Of a DNA stretch of 64,000 nucleotides, positions 19,252-28,314 are shown piece by piece (the stretch's first letter is position 1; each line of letters opens with the position of its first letter). Position numbers and translations under genes: made by a program. The notes under the pieces were generated by a model. The model saw only the letters and a list, made by a program, of their open reading frames with translations. It had not been told where the DNA came from and did no database searches. Location: NCBI GenBank assembly GCA_016703945.1, contig JADJBC010000046.1:37999-101998 (forward strand). The letters run 5' to 3'. Source of the stretch: Candidatus Aalborgicola danicus (GTDB lineage: Bacteria > Pseudomonadota > Gammaproteobacteria > Burkholderiales > Burkholderiaceae_C).

Positions 19252-21306
19252 ATGAATCCATTGCTGAGTACCGCCCCATTGCCTTTGTTCGACCAGATCC
19301 TCCCGGAACATGTGGCGCCTGCCATCGAAGCCTTGCTGGCAAAGGCCAGTGAAGCCCTCGAAACCGTGACAGCCCCGGCGTTTCCCGCGCAATGGGAGGC
19401 CATAGCCCGTGAACTGGATGTTGCGACCGAGAAGCTCGGCATCGCCTGGGGCGCTGTCAGCCACCTCAAGAGTGTGGCCGACACACCGGAGCTGCGGGCG
19501 GCGTACAACGCCATGTTGCCGGCAGTGACCGACTTCTGGACCCGCCTGGGTGCCGACGAGCGCCTGTTTGCAAAGTACAAGGCCATCGACGTCCAGACGC
19601 TGAACACCGAGCAACGCCAGGCCCATAAGAACGCCATTCGCAACTTCGTACTCGGCGGCGCGGATCTCGCGGGCGCCCAGCGCGAGCGCTTTGCCGCCAT
19701 CCAGGACCAGCAAGCAGCCTTGGGTCAAAAATTCAGCGAAAACACGCTGGATGCGACAGACACCTTCAGCTACTACGCCACCGCAACGGAGTTGGCTGGG
19801 GTACCCGAGGACGTACAGCAAGCAGCACAAACTGCTGCACAAGCCGAAGGCAAAGAGGGCTACAAACTCACGCTCAAGATGCCCTGCTACCTGCCCGTCA
19901 TGCAGTTCGCCCACAGCAGTGAGCTGCGCGCCACCATGTACCGCGCCTTCGTGACGCGGGCCTCGGACCAGGCCGATGCGGCCACACAAAAATATGACAA
20001 CACCCAGGGCATTCGCGAGATCTTGAGCTTGCGCCAGGAAGAGGCAGCCCTGCTGGGCTATCCCAACTTCGGATCGCTGTCCCTGGTGCCAAAAATGGCA
20101 TCGTCACCTGAAGCGGTGATCAGTTTCCTGCGTGATTTGGGTGCCAAGGCCCGTCCCTTTGCCGAGCAGGACCTGGCCGATATGCGCGCCTTCGCGCGTG
20201 AACACCTGCAACTGGCCGACCCGCAGGCCTGGGATTGGCCTTACGTCGGCGAAAAACTCAAGGAAGCGCGCTACGCCTTCAGCGAACAGGAAGTTAAACA
20301 GTACTTCACCTTTCCCAAGGTTTTGGCCGGCTTGTTCAAGATTGCCGAGACCCTGTTTGATCTCGTCATCACCCGCGACCAGGCGCCCGTTTGGAACGCC
20401 AATGTGGAGTTCTACCGGATCGAACGCGCAGGCCCGCAAGGCACGCATCTGGTAGGCCAGTTCTATCTGGACCCAACGTCACGCAACGGCAAACGCGGTG
20501 GTGCCTGGATGGATGAGGTCGTGACCCGCTGGCTGCGTCCCGACACCCAACAGGTGCAGACACCGGTGGCACAGCTGGTCTGCAACTTTGCCGATGGTGT
20601 GGAAGTGGATGGCAGACAGCAACCCGCCCTGCTGTCGCACGACGACGTCATCACCCTGTTCCATGAGTTCGGCCACGGCCTGCACCACATGCTGACCCAG
20701 GTGAACGAACACGACGTGTCGGGCATCAGCGGCGTCGAGTGGGACGCGGTGGAACTGCCCAGCCAGTTCATGGAAAACTTCTGCTGGGAGTGGAATGTAC
20801 TGCGCCACATGACATCCCATGTGCAAACTGGTGAGCCATTGCCCCGTGCACTGTTTGACAAGATGGTGGCAGCACGCAATTTCCAGAGCGGCCTGCAAAC
20901 CCTGCGCCAGATCGAGTTCGCGCTGTTTGATATGTTGCTGCACACCAGCCACAATCCGCAAGACGATTTTCTGCCACTGCTGAACCAGGTGCGTGCGGAA
21001 GTCGCGGTGGTTCACCCGCCGCAGTGGAATCGCGCAGCCCACACCTTCAGCCATATCTTCGCCGGTGGCTACGCAGCGGGCTATTACAGCTACAAGTGGG
21101 CGGAAGTGTTGAGTGCGGACGCCTACGCGGCCTTTGAAGAGACCGCTGGGCCGGACGGATTGCCAAACCTGGAAACTGGTAGAAAATACCGCCAAGCAAT
21201 ACTCGAGGCCGGGGGCAGTCGCCCGGCGATGGAGTCGTTCAAGGCATTTCGCGGCCGTGAGCCCACGCTGGACGCGCTGCTGCGACACCAAGGTATGGCA
21301 CCATAA
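19252..21306 (+). CDS. prlC: Oligopeptidase A (M3 family zinc metallopeptidase)
   Basis: 684 residues, typical for the M3A family. Cytosolic endopeptidase that degrades short peptides, including released signal peptides. The zinc site is LFHEFGHGLHHML (HEFGH at about 471), with the third ligand region downstream at GVEWDAVELPSQFMENF. The ATG at 19252 is chosen over a TTG at 19237, as it gives the usual MNPLLS-type start. The sequence runs unbroken to the stop, unlike many genes in this window. Confidence 0.95.
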   Translation: MNPLLSTAPLPLFDQILPEHVAPAIEALLAKASEALETVTAPAFPAQWEAIARELDVATEKLGIAWGAVSHLKSVADTPELRAAYNAMLPAVTDFWTRLGADERLFAKYKAIDVQTLNTEQRQAHKNAIRNFVLGGADLAGAQRERFAAIQDQQAALGQKFSENTLDATDTFSYYATATELAGVPEDVQQAAQTAAQAEGKEGYKLTLKMPCYLPVMQFAHSSELRATMYRAFVTRASDQADAATQKYDNTQGIREILSLRQEEAALLGYPNFGSLSLVPKMASSPEAVISFLRDLGAKARPFAEQDLADMRAFAREHLQLADPQAWDWPYVGEKLKEARYAFSEQEVKQYFTFPKVLAGLFKIAETLFDLVITRDQAPVWNANVEFYRIERAGPQGTHLVGQFYLDPTSRNGKRGGAWMDEVVTRWLRPDTQQVQTPVAQLVCNFADGVEVDGRQQPALLSHDDVITLFHEFGHGLHHMLTQVNEHDVSGISGVEWDAVELPSQFMENFCWEWNVLRHMTSHVQTGEPLPRALFDKMVAARNFQSGLQTLRQIEFALFDMLLHTSHNPQDDFLPLLNQVRAEVAVVHPPQWNRAAHTFSHIFAGGYAAGYYSYKWAEVLSADAYAAFEETAGPDGLPNLETGRKYRQAILEAGGSRPAMESFKAFRGREPTLDALLRHQGMAP

Positions 21307-21361
21307 GGCCTGCAACCACGGCGCATTAACCTGCCTGTTCACCGTCATGAGGAGAATATAG

Positions 21362-22006
21362 ATGAAGCCAATAACCGTCGCATGTCTGATGTGCAGCGCC
21401 GTTCTACTGGGTGCAGTGGGTGTCGCACAGGCACAAACCATTTACCGTATCGTGGGGGCAGATGGCAAAGTCACTTTCTCCGATAAACCCCCCGTCACGG
21501 CCGACCAAGGCAAGGTGGCCAGTACCGGCGTAGGCGCCAAGACCGACAGCACCGGCTCGGCCCTGCCGTTCGAGTTGCGCCAGGTCGTTGCCAAATACCC
21601 GGTGGTGTTGTACACCACGGCCAAATGCGGACCCTGTGATGCCGGGCGTTCTTTTTTAACGTCGCGGGGCGTTCCGTTCAACGAACGCACCGTCAGCACC
21701 CAGGAAGACCGTGACTACCTGCAACGCTTGACCGGTGAAAACTCCCTGCCATACCTGACCATTGGGGGGCAGAAGATCAAAGGGCTGTCGGACGTTGAAT
21801 GGACTCAATATCTGGACGCTGCCGGGTACCCCAAGGCCTCCGTGCTGCCATCCAGCTACAAGTTCGCGGCGGCGACCCCCTTGGTTACGGTGCAGAAGGC
21901 GCAAGCACCCGGAAAAACGGAAGAAAAACCGCAAGCTGCACAGGCCGAACCAAGCTACCAGCCACCACCACCGAACCCGTCCAACCCGGCAGGCATCACC
22001 TTCTAG
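21362..22006 (+). CDS. Exported DUF4124-glutaredoxin fusion protein
   Basis: 214 residues. A signal peptide (residues 1-24, ending VAQAQ) precedes a DUF4124-like segment (YRIVGADGKVTFSDKPP), a glutaredoxin-like domain (about 75-150) with the redox motif CGPCDAG and a cis-Pro (NSLPYLTI), and a Pro/Gln-rich disordered tail. The CxxC suggests periplasmic thiol-disulfide chemistry, but no partner is adjacent. DUF4124 domains often sit at the N-terminus of exported proteins in this group. It converges on rpiA with a 39-base gap. Confidence 0.85.
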   Translation: MKPITVACLMCSAVLLGAVGVAQAQTIYRIVGADGKVTFSDKPPVTADQGKVASTGVGAKTDSTGSALPFELRQVVAKYPVVLYTTAKCGPCDAGRSFLTSRGVPFNERTVSTQEDRDYLQRLTGENSLPYLTIGGQKIKGLSDVEWTQYLDAAGYPKASVLPSSYKFAAATPLVTVQKAQAPGKTEEKPQAAQAEPSYQPPPPNPSNPAGITF

Positions 22007-22045
22007 CGAGCGGCGAAATGCCTCGCATCACGGCCCCGTAAAAGA

Positions 22046-22762
22046 CTAGAAGATCAACGTTTTGACGCCGCTGGCTGTGCCCAGCAGACAAACCTGTGCG
22101 CGCTGAAACGCAAACACGCCCACGGTAACCACACCAGGCCATTGGCTGATTTCAGCCTCAAACGACAGCGGATCGGTGATCTGCAAACCGGTGACATCAA
22201 CGATGAACTGGCCGTTGTCGGTCACCAGCGGTTTGCCATCCTTGATCCGTAGCGAAGCGGTGCCCCCCTTGGCAGCAAACTGTGCCATCACGCGCTGGGT
22301 CGCCATGGGGATCACCTCGACCGGTAACGGGAAGGCACCCAAGGTCTGAACCAGCTTGGATTCATCGGCAATACACACAAATCGGTCCGACTGCGCGGCC
22401 ACAATCTTTTCACGTGTCAGTGCGGCGCCGCCCCCCTTGACCATATTGCCATGCCCATCAATCTCATCGGCGCCGTCAATATAGACCCCGAGGCGGGGTA
22501 CATCGTTGGAATCAAAAACCGGGATTCCCAGCGCCTTCAAACGCTCGGTACTGGCCACCGAACTGGACACCGCGCCTTTGATCTGGTCCTTCATTGAAGC
22601 CAGTGCATCGATGAATTTGTTGACCGTGGAACCGGTGCCAACCCCCACGATGTCCCCGGGAACCACATATTGCAGTGCGGCCTGGCCCACCAGGGTCTTG
22701 AGTTCATCTTGGCTCAGCGCGGGGGATGTCGTGGGGTTCGGTGTTGGGTTAGCGTGGGTCAT
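22046..22762 (-). CDS. rpiA: Ribose-5-phosphate isomerase A
   Basis: 238 residues. Interconverts ribose-5-phosphate and ribulose-5-phosphate in the pentose phosphate pathway. Motifs: GVGTGSTVNKFID (phosphate loop), YIDGADEIDGHGNMVKGGGAALTREK with catalytic Asp, Glu and Lys, and CIADESKLV. There is a slightly extended N-terminus (Pro/Thr/Asn rich). Divergent from pyrD, with 46 bases between starts, so their promoters must overlap or lie partly inside the genes. Confidence 0.96.
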   Translation of the reverse strand: MTHANPTPNPTTSPALSQDELKTLVGQAALQYVVPGDIVGVGTGSTVNKFIDALASMKDQIKGAVSSSVASTERLKALGIPVFDSNDVPRLGVYIDGADEIDGHGNMVKGGGAALTREKIVAAQSDRFVCIADESKLVQTLGAFPLPVEVIPMATQRVMAQFAAKGGTASLRIKDGKPLVTDNGQFIVDVTGLQITDPLSFEAEISQWPGVVTVGVFAFQRAQVCLLGTASGVKTLIF

Positions 22763-22808
22763 CAGCGAAAATCCAGTGAGTTACTAAAAATATTGCAGGA
22801 ATTATCCA

Positions 22809-23864
22809 ATGTCTCTTGTGCCCTATGGTTTGGCCCGACGCGTTTTCTTTAAGTTGGACCCGGAGCTCGCCCATGAGCTGACCATGGCGGGCATCGCCAA
22901 GCTGCAGGGCACACTACTGCAAAGCGTCTATGGCAATGCGCGGGTGGATGACCCCATCGAACTGGCTGGCCTGAAGTTCCCCAACCGCGTCGGTCTGGCC
23001 GCCGGCCTGGACAAAAACGCCCGCTGCATTGATGGCTTCGGAGCCATGGGCTTCGGTTTCGTTGAAGTCGGTACGGTCACGCCCAAGGCGCAGCCCGGCA
23101 ATCCCAAACCACGCTTGTTCCGTTTGCCCAAGGCCCATGCCCTGATCAACCGGCTGGGTTTTAACAATGAGGGCCTGGACGCGTTTCTGGCCAATGTGCA
23201 GCGTTCCGCCCTGCGCCGCCAGGGTACACCGGGCATGCTGCTGGGCCTGAACATCGGCAAGAACGCCGCCACGCCCATCGAGAACGCCACGGATGACTAC
23301 CTGATCTGCCTGGACGGCGTCTACCCCCACGCGGACTACGTGACGGTCAACATCTCCAGCCCGAATACCAAGAATTTGCGGGCCTTGCAGAGCGACGAAG
23401 CACTGGATGCACTGCTGGGGGCCATTGCCACGCGGCGTGAGGCACTGCAAAAGCAGCATGGCAAACGCATCCCCATTTTTGTAAAAATTGCCCCGGATTT
23501 GGACGCTGCCGAAGTGGCCGTAATTGCCGCCACCCTGGTGCGCCATGGCATGGACGGCGTGGTCGCTACCAACACCACACTGAGCCGTGATGCCGTCAAG
23601 GGGCTGCCCCACGCTGAAGAAGCGGGCGGCTTATCTGGCGCGCCGGTGCGCGAAGCCAGCAATCGGGTGATTGCCCAGTTGCGCGCCGCGCTGGGACCGA
23701 CGTTTCCGATCATCGGCGTGGGTGGCATCCTGAGCGCCGAGGACGCGGTTGAAAAAATTCGCGCCGGAGCGGATGTGGTGCAGATCTACACCGGGCTGAT
23801 CTACCACGGACCGCAACTGGTGAAGGATGCCGCTCTGGCAATCAAGTCGGCTTGTCGGAAATAG
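22809..23864 (+). CDS. pyrD: Dihydroorotate dehydrogenase (quinone), class 2
   Basis: 351 residues. Membrane-associated FMN enzyme of pyrimidine synthesis that passes electrons to the quinone pool. The N-terminal amphipathic region (FFKLDPELAHELTM) is the class 2 membrane anchor. Catalytic and FMN motifs include NRVGLAAGLDKN, NINISSPNTKNLRALQ-type sequence (here VNISSPNTKNLRALQ), and IIGVGGILSAEDA. Catalytic Ser of class 2 is expected in the SSPNT-adjacent loop. Length and order are typical. A long inverted repeat follows its stop. Confidence 0.96.
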   Translation: MSLVPYGLARRVFFKLDPELAHELTMAGIAKLQGTLLQSVYGNARVDDPIELAGLKFPNRVGLAAGLDKNARCIDGFGAMGFGFVEVGTVTPKAQPGNPKPRLFRLPKAHALINRLGFNNEGLDAFLANVQRSALRRQGTPGMLLGLNIGKNAATPIENATDDYLICLDGVYPHADYVTVNISSPNTKNLRALQSDEALDALLGAIATRREALQKQHGKRIPIFVKIAPDLDAAEVAVIAATLVRHGMDGVVATNTTLSRDAVKGLPHAEEAGGLSGAPVREASNRVIAQLRAALGPTFPIIGVGGILSAEDAVEKIRAGADVVQIYTGLIYHGPQLVKDAALAIKSACRK

Positions 23865-23879
23865 TTGTGGTGCGCCCAA

Positions 23880-23942
23880 GTGGGGCATGCCGGGGGCCTC
23901 ATACTGTCAAAGGCCCAGAAATCGGCCCCCGGCATACCCCAC
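23880..23942. repeat. Long inverted repeat between convergent pyrD and the LhgO-like gene
   Basis: Left arm GTGGGGCATGCCGGGGGCC (23880-23898) and right arm at 23924-23942 are complementary at 18 of 19 positions, with a 25-base loop. The single mismatch is C-A in plus-strand RNA but G-U in minus-strand RNA. No T tract follows. A bidirectional transcription or mRNA-end structure, or a small mobile palindrome, are both possible. Confidence 0.7.
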
Positions 23943-23968
23943 TCGTGCTTATCGTTACGCGACTTCAC

Positions 23969-25068
23969 TCATGGAAGCAATTCGGCGACCATTTCCCCAA
24001 TCGCCAGGCAGCTCGTCAAGCCCGGCGACTCAATCCCAAACAGATTCACCAGCCCGGCACACCGTGGTCCTGGGGGCCCTGGATACAAAAATCCCGCGGC
24101 GGTTCGCCTGGACCGCTGATCTTGGGGCGGATACCGGCATAGGCCGGTTGCAACGCGCCATTGGGCAAGTCGGGCCAGTATTTGCGAACCTCGGCATAAA
24201 AAGCGTCGCCCCGAGCGGCGCAGACCTGGGTATCGTCTGGCGTGTCCACCCACTGCACGTCCGGGCCGAACCGCGCCTGGCCACCCAGGTCCAGCGTCAG
24301 GTGCACGCCCAAACCCGCCGCGTCGGGCATCGGGTAGATCAAGTGCGAAAAGGGTGAGCGCCCGGTCAATGTGAAGTAATTGCCCTTGGCGAAGTAAGGT
24401 TGTGGCACATGGCGGGCATCAAGCCCGGCAAAACGCCGCGCCAAGTCAGGCGCCTGCAAACCGGCCGCATTGACCACCGTTTTGGCCACCAGGCGCGTGC
24501 CGTCAGCCGCTACCAATTCAATAGCGCCCTGCGCACATTCTGCGAGGGCTAGAGGCGAATTTAGCGCAAGGATTCCGCCTGCATTTTCAAGATCACCCAG
24601 CAGGGCCAGCATCAGGCCATGGCTGTCGATGATGCCAGTGGACGGTGAAAAAAGTGCCCCGACACACTGCAAGGCCGGCTCGATGGCAAGCGCCCGCGCG
24701 CGGTTCAGCAGGGCCAGGTCGGTCACGCCATTGGCGATGGCGCGCTGACGAATGGTGTTCAGTTGCTCCAGTTGGCCCGGGTTTGTGGCCACAATCAGTT
24801 TGCCGCAGCGCCGGTGTGAGACGCCCCGGGCTGCGCAGTAGTCGTACAACAGGGCTTTGCCGCGCACACAGAGACGGGCTTTCAATGAACCGGACGGGTA
24901 ATACATGCCGGCGTGGATCACTTCGCTGTTGCGCGAGCTGGTCTGGGTGCCAATGGCTGAACAGCTTTCCAGAACCAGCACTTCGCGACCGGTCAGCGCC
25001 AAAGCCCTGGCCACTGCCAAGCCCACCACACCTGCGCCAACCACAACACTATCAACCCGCTCGCTCAT
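23969..25068 (-). CDS. FAD-dependent oxidoreductase, L-2-hydroxyglutarate oxidase-like (frameshifted)
   Basis: About 366 residues after one missing base at 24048-24058 is restored; the C-terminus then reads GVPGLVNLFGIESPGLTSCL. DAO-fold FAD enzyme: N-terminal dinucleotide motif VVVGAGVVGLAVARALAL, then SSRNSEVIHAGMYY, which matches the LhgO/L2HGDH family, and HLIYPMPDAAGLGVHLTLDL. The likely reaction is oxidation of L-2-hydroxyglutarate, or a related 2-hydroxy acid, to the keto acid with electron transfer to the membrane. A copy of the in-frame dispersed repeat lies at about residues 168-181. Converges on pyrD. Confidence 0.85.
24509..24562 (-). repeat. In-frame dispersed repeat, copy in the LhgO-like gene
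   Basis: Translated as ALAECAQGAIELVA in a surface-type position between strands of the FAD enzyme. DNA core shared with other copies: GCCCTCG, TGCGCA and the AATTGGTAGC end. Same orientation and frame as the copies in lpdA, aceF, ligA and dapE. Confidence 0.7.
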
Positions 25069-25095
25069 GGTATCGACCTCAGGTATGCGACGCCC

Positions 25096-25614
25096 CTATT
25101 TCAGCTCCAGCCTTGCCGGATCAGAGCGTACCAGCAGTTGCTTGTTGGGTGGCGTCGTCAGGTGTGCGCGCGCCTCCATCGGTGTGAGGCCAAAAACCAC
25201 GCTGGCCAGGCCCGCCGCGGTGTACCCATGTCCATAACCCCGGGTGTCCCCGATCAGCACCATGCGTACGTCGGCCAAAGCGCCATCGTTGCAGCGCAAA
25301 TCGATGGAGCCAACATGGGTTGCAGTGTGGCGCAAGCGGCCCACGCAACTGGACAAGATCGGTTTTCCAGCCAGCTTGGCTACCTGCGTTCCTTCGCCCC
25401 GCCCATTCATGTTCAGCTTCAGGTTGATGGTCCCGGTGTGGTCTGCGTAGAGAGCCATTTCACCCTGTACCAGTTGCTCATCCACAATGGCGAAAGCCGG
25501 GACTCTGGTCGATGGGGTCGATGAAGCGGTGTCGTTCACGGCAGCGCAACCGGCCAGTCCAACCAGGCCAACAACAAAAGCCAACAGCGGGAGGCGGTTC
25601 GAATGCGATTTCAT
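25096..25614 (-). CDS. Putative lipoprotein of unknown function
   Basis: 172 residues. A signal peptide with a lipobox (VGLAGCAA, Cys at about residue 23) predicts export and lipidation. The mature part has two further Cys (SSCVGRL and LRCNDG), perhaps a disulfide, and a small beta-rich domain around HTATHVGSIDLRCNDG. I do not recognise the family. It starts divergently from the PilZ gene and lies 27 bases beyond the start of the LhgO-like gene on the same strand, so the two could be co-transcribed. Confidence 0.7.
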   Translation of the reverse strand: MKSHSNRLPLLAFVVGLVGLAGCAAVNDTASSTPSTRVPAFAIVDEQLVQGEMALYADHTGTINLKLNMNGRGEGTQVAKLAGKPILSSCVGRLRHTATHVGSIDLRCNDGALADVRMVLIGDTRGYGHGYTAAGLASVVFGLTPMEARAHLTTPPNKQLLVRSDPARLELK

Positions 25615-25762
25615 GGAGAACTCCTAAAGGGGCAATCGTCCGACCAGGTGAGCGTTCGGGACGACGGTGTACCATCTTACCCACAACGCGATTCGCAAAA
25701 GCCCAATGACTACGCCTGTCCCGCAACCGGGCGGGCGCCCTCAACAGCCGAAAGTACCCTCC

Positions 25763-26449
25763 ATGAGCCAAGACGACCAAACCGAAGCCGGCGTGAGCCG
25801 AATGCCACTGAAGGCGTTGGGATTGCGCACCGGCATGGCGCTGCAAACTCGCCGTTTGGTGGAGGGCGCAAGTAAAAAGGAGTCACAGTTTTTTGGCGCG
25901 ATTGAAAGCAAGGGCGTTATGGTGGGCCCATTGGGTCCCGACGGGGTCAACACCGAACTGGATGAAGGGGAAATTTGTGTTGTACGGGGTTTTACCGGGC
26001 GTTACGAATTCTCCTTTTTGAGCAAGGTCCTGCAAACGTTTCAAAAGCCCTTCGCATATGCCCTGCTGGCCTACCCGGCACAGGTTGACGCCCGTGTGGT
26101 ACGGCAGTCCATGCGGACCAAAACGTCATGGCCGACAACCGTGCGGGTTCCGGCCAAAGGCGATGCCCCTGCGAATGGACCTTTAGACGCCGCCTTGGTG
26201 GACTTGAGCATGCATGGTGCCATGATCAAAACCGGATCGACCCTGTCCACTGTGGGCGAGCTGATTGAACTGTGTATCGAGGTCACGTTTGACAATACAC
26301 CGTCCCAAGTGAACCTGACAGCCAGCATTTGCCACAACAACCGGTCGGCAAACGACCCCAATTACTACATTGGCCTGGCCTTCAGGAACCTGACACAGCA
26401 GGACAAACTGATGCTCAATTTTGCAACCCAAGCGCAAGCAAACGAATAG
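25763..26449 (+). CDS. PilZ-domain protein, YcgR-like
   Basis: About 228 residues. An N-terminal YcgR-N-like domain (about 20-115; ALGLRTGMALQTRRL, GFTGRYEFSFLSKVLQTF) precedes a C-terminal PilZ domain (about 118-225) with the c-di-GMP-binding arginines in VVRQSMRTKTSW-type sequence and the DLSMHGAMI strand (D/N-x-S-x-x-G). Such proteins act as c-di-GMP-responsive flagellar or pilus regulators. The start is uncertain: ATG at 25706 or 25667 would add a disordered Pro/Gln leader, and none has a clear ribosome site. No flagellar genes are visible nearby. Confidence 0.85.
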   Translation: MSQDDQTEAGVSRMPLKALGLRTGMALQTRRLVEGASKKESQFFGAIESKGVMVGPLGPDGVNTELDEGEICVVRGFTGRYEFSFLSKVLQTFQKPFAYALLAYPAQVDARVVRQSMRTKTSWPTTVRVPAKGDAPANGPLDAALVDLSMHGAMIKTGSTLSTVGELIELCIEVTFDNTPSQVNLTASICHNNRSANDPNYYIGLAFRNLTQQDKLMLNFATQAQANE

Positions 26450-26452
26450 GCA

Positions 26453-26911
26453 CTAAAGCGTAGGTGCCACGGCTCCCGCTGGATTGCCATAGACCTCCAG
26501 GCCGACCACCCCAATCTTCTGCAAGCCTTGCTGCTGGGCCAAAGTCAGTATGGCGGCCACCATGTCGTACTTCGTCTTGGGGTCAGCACGGACGTGGATC
26601 TCCGGCGGTTCTGGCTCCTTGGCCGCTGCCTTAAAGAGCAGCTCCAGCATGGCCCGATCTGCAACCATTGCTCCGTTCCAGGACACCTGATTCGCGGCGG
26701 ACACTTCCAGGCGAACCACGACCGGAATGGCGGCATCAGGTGGCGGAAGACCTGCCGGCAAGTCCATACTGACCGAGTGCAACCGGATCGGAATGGTGAT
26801 GATCAACATCACCAGCAATACCAGCAATACATCAATCAGGGGTGTGGTATTCATGCTCGGCGCTGCCAAGCCCTCGTCGCCGTCTTCGTCGTCAGAAAAA
26901 TCGATGGCCAT
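26453..26911 (-). CDS. ExbD/TolR family biopolymer transport protein (second copy)
   Basis: 152 residues: short cytoplasmic N-terminus, one transmembrane helix (PLIDVLLVLLVMLIITIP) with the membrane Asp required for proton flow, then a periplasmic domain with HVRADPKTKYDMVAAIL. It is last in the tonB-exbB-exbD-exbD operon, 12 bases after the first ExbD. Two different ExbDs in one operon are known in Xanthomonas-type TonB clusters. Converges on the PilZ gene with 3 bases between stop codons. Confidence 0.93.
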   Translation of the reverse strand: MAIDFSDDEDGDEGLAAPSMNTTPLIDVLLVLLVMLIITIPIRLHSVSMDLPAGLPPPDAAIPVVVRLEVSAANQVSWNGAMVADRAMLELLFKAAAKEPEPPEIHVRADPKTKYDMVAAILTLAQQQGLQKIGVVGLEVYGNPAGAVAPTL

Positions 26912-26923
26912 GGTGTAGCGCGC

Positions 26924-27370
26924 TCAGGGTGAAACAGGAGGCTCGGTCAGAAAGCCAATACGGGCAATGCCGGCCACCTGGCAGGCATAGACCACTCGGG
27001 CCACGGCAGCGTAGTCCGAGCGGGCATCGGCACGAATGTGCACCTCCGGTTGCGGTTGCTGGCGGGCCACGCGAGCCAACCGCTCTTGCAGCAGGTCGTT
27101 GCTGGCCAGTTTGGCGTCAAACCAGTAGTTGGAGCCATTGGCATCCACCGACACGATGACGGTCTCGGGCAGAGCCTGGCGCAGTTGGTTGGTTTCACGG
27201 GGCAGGTTCACGGCAACCGCGGCATTGACTACCGGAATCGTGATCAGAAATATGATCAGCAACACCAGCATCACATCCACCAGCGGCGTCGTGTTGATTT
27301 CCGACAGCATGCTGTCGTCGCTATCTTGACCGGCCAGGCCGGGCTCCATGGCGTCAAAGTTGATGGCCAT
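26924..27370 (-). CDS. exbD: ExbD family biopolymer transport protein (first copy)
   Basis: 148 residues. The same layout as its paralogue: NTTPLVDVMLVLLIIFLITIP membrane helix with conserved Asp, and a periplasmic domain with VHIRADARSDYAAVARVVY. It forms the proton channel of the TonB motor with ExbB. Starts 3 bases after the exbB stop, so it is almost certainly translationally linked. The two ExbDs differ clearly in sequence and probably form a mixed complex. Confidence 0.93.
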   Translation of the reverse strand: MAINFDAMEPGLAGQDSDDSMLSEINTTPLVDVMLVLLIIFLITIPVVNAAVAVNLPRETNQLRQALPETVIVSVDANGSNYWFDAKLASNDLLQERLARVARQQPQPEVHIRADARSDYAAVARVVYACQVAGIARIGFLTEPPVSP

Positions 27371-27373
27371 GGC

Positions 27374-28291
27374 TCAAGGGGTGGGGCGTCCGGCCGCTTT
27401 GACACGCTGGGTCTTCTCGATGTCAATCAACAGCAGCGTGTGCAAATCAGACCCAAACCCTTTCACACTGTGCAAGGCCAGCCGGTTGCGCCGCACCAGC
27501 CAGTTATAGCCCAGCACGGCCGGCACCGCCACCGCCAGGCCCAACGCGGTCATGATCAAGGCCTCACCCACCGGGCCGGCCACTTTGTCGATGGACGCCT
27601 GTCCAGTAGAGCCAATGGTCACCAGGGCGTTGTAGATGCCCCAGACGGTTCCGAACAAACCGACAAACGGAGCCGTGGAGCCAATCGTGGCCAGCACCGA
27701 CAGACCCGATTGCATGCGCATTTGCAGCGTACTGACGTTGCGCACAATGTCTTGGCTCAACCAGGTTCCCACATCGACCTGGCTGGCCAGACGTTCGTGT
27801 ACCCGCAGGGCGCTCAATGCAGATTCGACGATCACGCTGAACGGACTGCCCTTTGCAACCGCCGCCGCAACGCTGCCCAATGAGTCGGCCTTGGCAAATG
27901 CCAGCCACGCCGCGTGGGCCTGGGCAGCCTGCTGGCGTTGCGACAACAGCTTGGCCACGATGACATACCAGCTCAACAGCGACATCAGTATCAGCAAAAC
28001 CAGCGTGGTACGCGACACCAGATCGCCCTGCGCCCACACCACACGCAAGCCATAGGGGTTGAGCACTGCGGCACTTTTGGCAGTAGCCATGCCAGCACCT
28101 GTCGCCGGAGCCGCCATTGCGTCTGCGGCGGCAGGTGCCGCAGGAACGACAGAGCTGGTGGGTGCCGGAGGTGTTTGCGCAAGTACGGTGGGGCCGCAGA
28201 CGCAGACCAGCGCAACGGCACCAATGCAGACGCGGCGCCTCCAGGATTGCGAAACAGGGTGCACCATGGTGTGCGAAGTTCTTGGGTTCAT
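27374..28291 (-). CDS. exbB: ExbB/TolQ family proton channel protein
   Basis: About 305 residues from the ATG at 28291. A signal-peptide-like N-terminus (CIGAVALVCVCGPTVLAQ) and a Pro/Ala-rich periplasmic segment precede three transmembrane helices: LVLLILMSLLSWYVIVAK, the segment GLSVLATIGSTAPFVGLFGTVWG (about 190-212), and ALGLAVAVPAVLGYNW. The N-terminal extension is characteristic of the longer ExbB class. It powers TonB-dependent uptake with ExbD and the TonB-like protein upstream. The longer frame to 28426 overlaps the upstream gene and is not favoured. Confidence 0.93.
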   Translation of the reverse strand: MNPRTSHTMVHPVSQSWRRRVCIGAVALVCVCGPTVLAQTPPAPTSSVVPAAPAAADAMAAPATGAGMATAKSAAVLNPYGLRVVWAQGDLVSRTTLVLLILMSLLSWYVIVAKLLSQRQQAAQAHAAWLAFAKADSLGSVAAAVAKGSPFSVIVESALSALRVHERLASQVDVGTWLSQDIVRNVSTLQMRMQSGLSVLATIGSTAPFVGLFGTVWGIYNALVTIGSTGQASIDKVAGPVGEALIMTALGLAVAVPAVLGYNWLVRRNRLALHSVKGFGSDLHTLLLIDIEKTQRVKAAGRPTP

Positions 28292-28314
28292 TGCGGCTCT
28301 TCCTAACAAAATAG

